A stretch of 64,000 nucleotides of DNA from assembly GCF_949628215.1 (NCBI RefSeq), contig NC_134288.1, positions 1,674,001 through 1,738,000 on the forward strand, read 5' to 3'. The notes beneath the pieces are model-generated. The model ran no database searches. It was given only the letters and a program-made list of their open reading frames with translations, and had not been told where the DNA came from. Numbering within the stretch: position 1 is the first letter of the stretch; every line of letters starts with the position of its first letter. Made by a program: the position numbers and the translations under genes. Positions 43,501-49,500 of the stretch are shown one piece after another. Source of the DNA: Phalacrocorax aristotelis (taxonomy: Eukaryota; Chordata; Aves; Suliformes; Phalacrocoracidae).

Positions 43501-46500
43501 CTTTTTGGCGCCCAACGTGGGGCTCGAGGGTTGGAGATAACAACAGCTGCTGGTCACAGCACCATGTTGTCCTTTTTGCAGTGGGTGTTAAAAATCGGTG
43601 TTGGTTGTTTGAGTCTGCTGTGTTCTGCTGTGATTAGTAATGTTTTGCCTACGAGATTTGTTATACAAACACTCGTTTTCAGCTTTACCTGGTATTTGGG
43701 GTTTTTGCTGAAACCGTTACTGTACTTCGGATACCACCTTGTTGAGGCAATTAGCAATTATACCTCCTCCTCTGAGAGATTTTATATGGAGGAAATACAG
43801 AATAATACCTTTGCAACTTTGTTCTATGATGTCTGTGCCTTTGTTACAACAACGTTTTTGTATCTTGAACATCCTTGGGTGGTTAAGGTGCAGTCATTGT
43901 TAGTTTTTGGGCATGTTGTTTTGGTTTTGACTAAGCAACTTAAGAATATCACCCAGAAATCTGCCCCGAGGCTTGATAGTTACGAGTGGCAGGGCATGTG
44001 GGATAGCATGGGCAAATACCTAGGGCAGTGGGCACCCCCAGTGTTTTGGAGTTTCACCCCCGAGCAAGTGCAGAATCCTAAAAAACTAGTAGAATATTTG
44101 GAGAAAGTATGTTGTTACGCTGGGAACTCCAGAGAGACACAGATAACTGCAACGTGCTGGGGTCTGGCCCATGCATACCGAGCCCTGCTCAACAGTATTC
44201 AGTGCCCCCAGGGGGAAGAGAATGTCTCTGGATTGAAATGCAAAGTGACTGGCACTGTAGACAATCCAGCCCTGACAACAGGCACTGCAGCCACTCAAAC
44301 CCCCACAACAAGTACCGGAGCTAGCTCAGAAAATAAACCCGTACCAGTATCAGTTGCCCCCATACATAAGACGAAATATTGGAAGCGGACATCAACCCGT
44401 TTAGAACGGGATGATGAAGAACCAGGGCCATCGCGGGGAGAGGAGGGAGAAGTAATAAATGAAATAGAGACCACCCGATCCCTGTCCTTAAGCGAGTTGC
44501 GAGATATGCGAAAAGATTATAGCCGTCGTTCAGGTGAGCACATTGCCACCTGGCTGCTCCGATGCTGGGATAATGGGGCCAGTAGCCTGGAACTAGAGGG
44601 AAAAGAAGCCAAACAATTGGGATCCCTTTCTGGGGAAGGGGGCGTTGACAAAGCAATTGGAAAAAAACCACAAGCCCTCAGCCTCTGGAGGCGACTCCTG
44701 TCTGGAGTGAAGGAAAGGTATCCCTTTAAAGAAGATGTTACATATCGCCCAGGAAAATGGACAACTATGGAGAAAGGCATCCAGTATCTCAGGGAATTAG
44801 CTGTGTTTGAGGTGATTTATGGTGACCTGGATGATCAACGGTCATCCAAAGATCCAGATGAAGCCGAGTGCACACGACCCATGTGGCGGAAGTTTGTACG
44901 GAGCGCACCATCTTCGCATGCAAACTCATTGGCAGTGATGTCCTGGAAAGATGACGAGACACCAACGGTGGCAGAGGTGATAGATAGGCTCCGGGATTAT
45001 GACACAAATATCTCTTCCTCGCTTGTCTCTGCTGTGGAGAAACTATCCCAAGAGGTCCAGCAACTCAAAGAAGATCTGTCCTACTCCCCACCTCGACAGA
45101 GCAGTGTCTCAGCTGTTAGGAATAAGCGTCCTTTGGCTCAAAGAAGGGGATACACACCACGGGCCACCCTATGGTTCTACCTGCGTGACCACGGAGAGGA
45201 CATGATGAGGTGGGATGGCAAGCCTACTTCGACCCTACAGGCACGAGTACATGAACTGCAAGGAAGAACAGTCACTCAGGGAGGCTCTTCCAGGAAAGCT
45301 GCTGCTCCAGTTTCCAGCGAGCAAGTCCCCAGACAGAGGAGTAGAAGCGCAGATTTTATTTCTAAGTGTAATAGAGGGACTCCTGATTCACATTTACAGG
45401 AAGTGAGTTGTGACTGCCATGATCAGGACTAGAGGGGCCCTGCCTCCAGCCGGGTGGAGGAAAGGGATAACCGGGCTTACTGGACTGTGTGGATCCGATG
45501 GCCTGGCACGTCCGACCCACAGGAGTATAAAGCTTTAGTGGACACCGGCGCACAGTGCACCTTAATGCCATCAAACTATATAGGGGCAGAACCCATCAGC
45601 ATTGCTGGAGTGACAGGGGGATCCCAAGAGCTAACTGTATTGGAGGCCGAAGTGAGCCTAACTGGCAATGAGTGGCAGAAGCACCCCATTGTGACTGGCC
45701 CAGAGGCTCCGTGCATCCTTGGTATAGACTACCTCAGGAGAGGGTATTTCAAGGACCCAAAAGGTTACAAGTGGGCTTTTGGTGTAGCTGCCTTGGAGAC
45801 GGAGGAAACTGAACAGCTGTCTACCTTGCCCGGTCTCTCAAAGGACCCTTCTGTGGTGGGGTTGCTGAAGGTCAAAGAACAACAGGTGCCAATCGCCACC
45901 ACAACAGTGCACCGGCGGCAATATCGCACCAACAGAGACTCTCTGATCCCCATCCATAAACTCATTCACCAACTGAGGAGCCAAGGAGTCATCAGTAAGA
46001 CCCACTCACCCTTTAACAGTCCCATATGGCCAGTCCGGAAGTCTAATGGAGAGTGGAGACTAACAGTAGACTATCGTGGCCTGAATGAAGTCACTCCACC
46101 GTTGAGTGCTGCTGTGCCAGACATGCTAGAACTTCAATACGAACTGGAGTCAAAGGCGGCCAAGTGGTATGCCACAATTGATATTGCTAATGCATTCTTC
46201 TCAATCCCTCTGGCAGCAGAGTGCAGGCCACAGTTTGCTTTCACATGGAGGGGCGTCCAGTACACCTGGAATCGACTGCCCCAGGGGTGGAAACACAGTC
46301 CTACCATTTGCCATGGACTGATTCAGACTGTACTGGAACAGGGAGAAGCTCCAGAACACCTTCAATACATTGATGACATCATTGTGTGGGGCAGCACAGC
46401 AGAAGAAGTTTTTGAGAAAGGTGAGAAAATAGTCCAAATCCTTCTGAAAGCTGGTTTTGCCATAAAACAAAGTAAGGTGAAGGGACCTGCACGAGAAATC

Positions 46501-49500
46501 CAGTTCTTAGGAATTAAATGGCAAGACGGTCGTCGTCAGATTCCAATGGATGTGATCAACAAAATAGCAGCCATGTCTCCACCAACTAGCAAAAAGGAAA
46601 CACAAGCTTTCTTGGGCGTTGTGGGTTTTTGGAGAATGCATATTCCAAATTACAGTCTGATCGTGAGCCCTCTCTATCAAGTGACCCGGAAAAAGAATGA
46701 TTTCAAATGGGGCCCTGAGCAACGACAAGCCTTTGAACAGATTAAACGAGAAATAGTCCATGCAGTAGCTCTTGGGCCAGTCCGGGCAGGACAAGATGTA
46801 AAAAATGTGCTCTACACTGCAGCCGGGGAGAATGGCCCTACCTGGAGTCTCTGGCAGAAAGCACCTGGGGAGACCCGGGGTCGACCCCTAGGGTTTTGGA
46901 GTCGGGGATACAGAGGGTCTGAAGCCCGCTATACTCCAACTGAAAAAGAGATATTGGCAGCATATGAAGGGGTTCGAGCTGCTTCAGAAGTGGTTGGTAC
47001 TGAAGCACAGTTGCTCCTGGCACCCCGACTGCCAGTGCTGGGCTGGATGTTCAAAGGAAACATCCCCTCTACACACCATGCAACTGATGCTACGTGGAGT
47101 AAATGGGTTGCACTGATCACCCAGCGGGCTCGAGTAGGAAACCCCAGTCGCCCAGGAATCTTGGAAGTGATTATGGACTGGCCAGAAGGCAAAGATTTTG
47201 GATTATCACCAGAGGAGGAGGTGACACGTGCTGAAGAAGCCCCACTGTATAACAAACTGCCAGCAGATGAGAAGCAATATGCCCTGTTCACTGATGGGTC
47301 CTGTCGCCTTGTGGGAAAGCACCGGAGATGGAAGGCTGCTGTATGGAGTCCTACACGACAAGTAGCAGAAACTGCTGAAGGAGAAGGTGAATCGAGCCAG
47401 TTTGCAGAGGTAAAGGCCATCCAGCTGGCCTTAGACATCGCTGAACGGGAAAAGTGGCCAGTGCTCTATCTCTATACTGACTCCTGGATGGTGGCAAATG
47501 CCCTGTGGGGCTGGCTGCAGCAATGGAAGCAAAGCAACTGGCAGCGCAGAGGCAAACCCATCTGGGCTGCCACATTGTGGCAAGATATTGCTGCCCGGGT
47601 AGAGAAACTGGTTGTAAAGGTACGGCATGTGGATGCTCACGTCCCCAAGAGTCGGGCCACTGAAGAACATCGAAACAACCAGCAGGTAGATCGGGCTGCC
47701 AAGATTGAAGTGGCTGAGGTGGATCTGGACTGGCAGCATAAGGGTGAACTATTTCTAGCTCGGTGGGCCCATGACACCTCAGGCCATCAAGGGAGAGATG
47801 CAACATACAGGTGGGCTCGTGATCGAGGGGTGGACTTGACCATGGGTATTATTGCACAGGTTATCCACGAATGTGACACATGCGCTGCAATCAAGCAAGC
47901 GAAGCGGGTAAAGCCTCTGTGGTATGGGGGACGATGGCTGAAATATAAATATGGGGAGGCCTGGCAAATTGACTATATCACACTCCCACAGACCCGCCAA
48001 GGCAAGCGCCATGTGCTTACAATGGTAGAAACAACGACTGGCTGGCTGGAAACATATCCTGTCCCCCACGCCACTGCCCGGAACGCTCTCCTGGGTCTTG
48101 AGAAACAAGTCCTGTGGCGACATGGCACCCCAGAGAGGATTGAGTCAGACAATGGGACTCATTTCCGAAATAGCCTCATAGACACCTGGGCCAAAGAGCA
48201 TGGCATTGAGTGGGTGTATCACATCCCCTATCACGCACCAGCCTCTGGGAAAATTGAAAGGTACAATGGACTGTTAAAAACCACACTGAGAGCAATGGGG
48301 GGTGGGACATTCAAGCACTGGGATACACATTTAGCAAAAGCCACGTGGTTAGTCAACACGAGGGGATCTGCCAACCGAGCTGGCCCTGCCCAGTCAGAAA
48401 TCCTACATACTGTGGAAGGGGATAGAGTCCCTGTAGTGCACACAAAAAGTATGCTGGGCAAAACAGTCTGGGTTCTTCCTGCCTCTGGCAAAGGCAAACC
48501 CATTCGTGGGATTGTTTTTGCTCGAGGACCTGGGTGCACTTGGTGGGTGATGCGGGAGGATGGAGAAATCCGATGTGTGCCTCAAGGGGATTTGATTTTG
48601 GGTGAAAACAGTCAATGAACTGAATGGCACAATGTGAACTGCTATATAATATTGTGTGTCACCTCTGTGTTGTATCAATGATATCAGAGTACGAGCCTCC
48701 CAACCCATGGAAGATCAACTATGAAACAAGCCGTGCAGCAGTGATGGAACGATGACTGACTCGGTATGCAGCAACCCAACGCCACACACCATCTCTCCCA
48801 CCCGGAAAGACTGATACAACAGATGGAGCCCAGAGTCATGGACTGCGTGAACTCAATGGACATTTTAATGGACATTTTACAGGGAAGATCCATGAACTAA
48901 GGGAATGATGTCTGTGTATTATGTTAAAGGATGGGAAGGGGAGGGGTGGTGGTTGGTACGGTTGTATTGCATCATATGGGACCTGGGCATGGTGTAAGTG
49001 GTATGGAATAAGGGGTGGAGAATGTGCTGGTTTTGGCTGAGAAGGGGTTAATTCTCCTCACTGTGGGGGTCAGCTACCTTTCCAGCTTCCCGCGCTCTGC
49101 CGCGTGGCGTGGCAGGGGGGGCTGGGAGGGGCAGGGCCATGGTGGGGCGGCTGACCCCGACTGGCCAATGGCAGGTTCATTCCATACCATGTGACACCAT
49201 GACCAGTATATTGAGGGGGGGCAGTGGCAGCGCGCAGGCGGCGCGGCGTCGGGTCGGCGGGCGGCGAGCGGCTGCGGCGCGTGCGGTTTGTTCCGGCGGT
49301 TCGTTCCCCCTCTCCCCTCCCCTCCCTTCCCCCCTCCCCCGGGGCTTTGCGCCTCTCGTTGTTCTCCTTCACATTGCATTTCTACTGTTGTTTCTTTTAA
49401 TTTTCATTATTAAACTGTTCTTATCCCAACCCACGAGCGTTACCCTTCTGATTCTCTCCCCCATCTACCGGTGGGGGAGTGAGCGAGCGACTGTGTGGGG

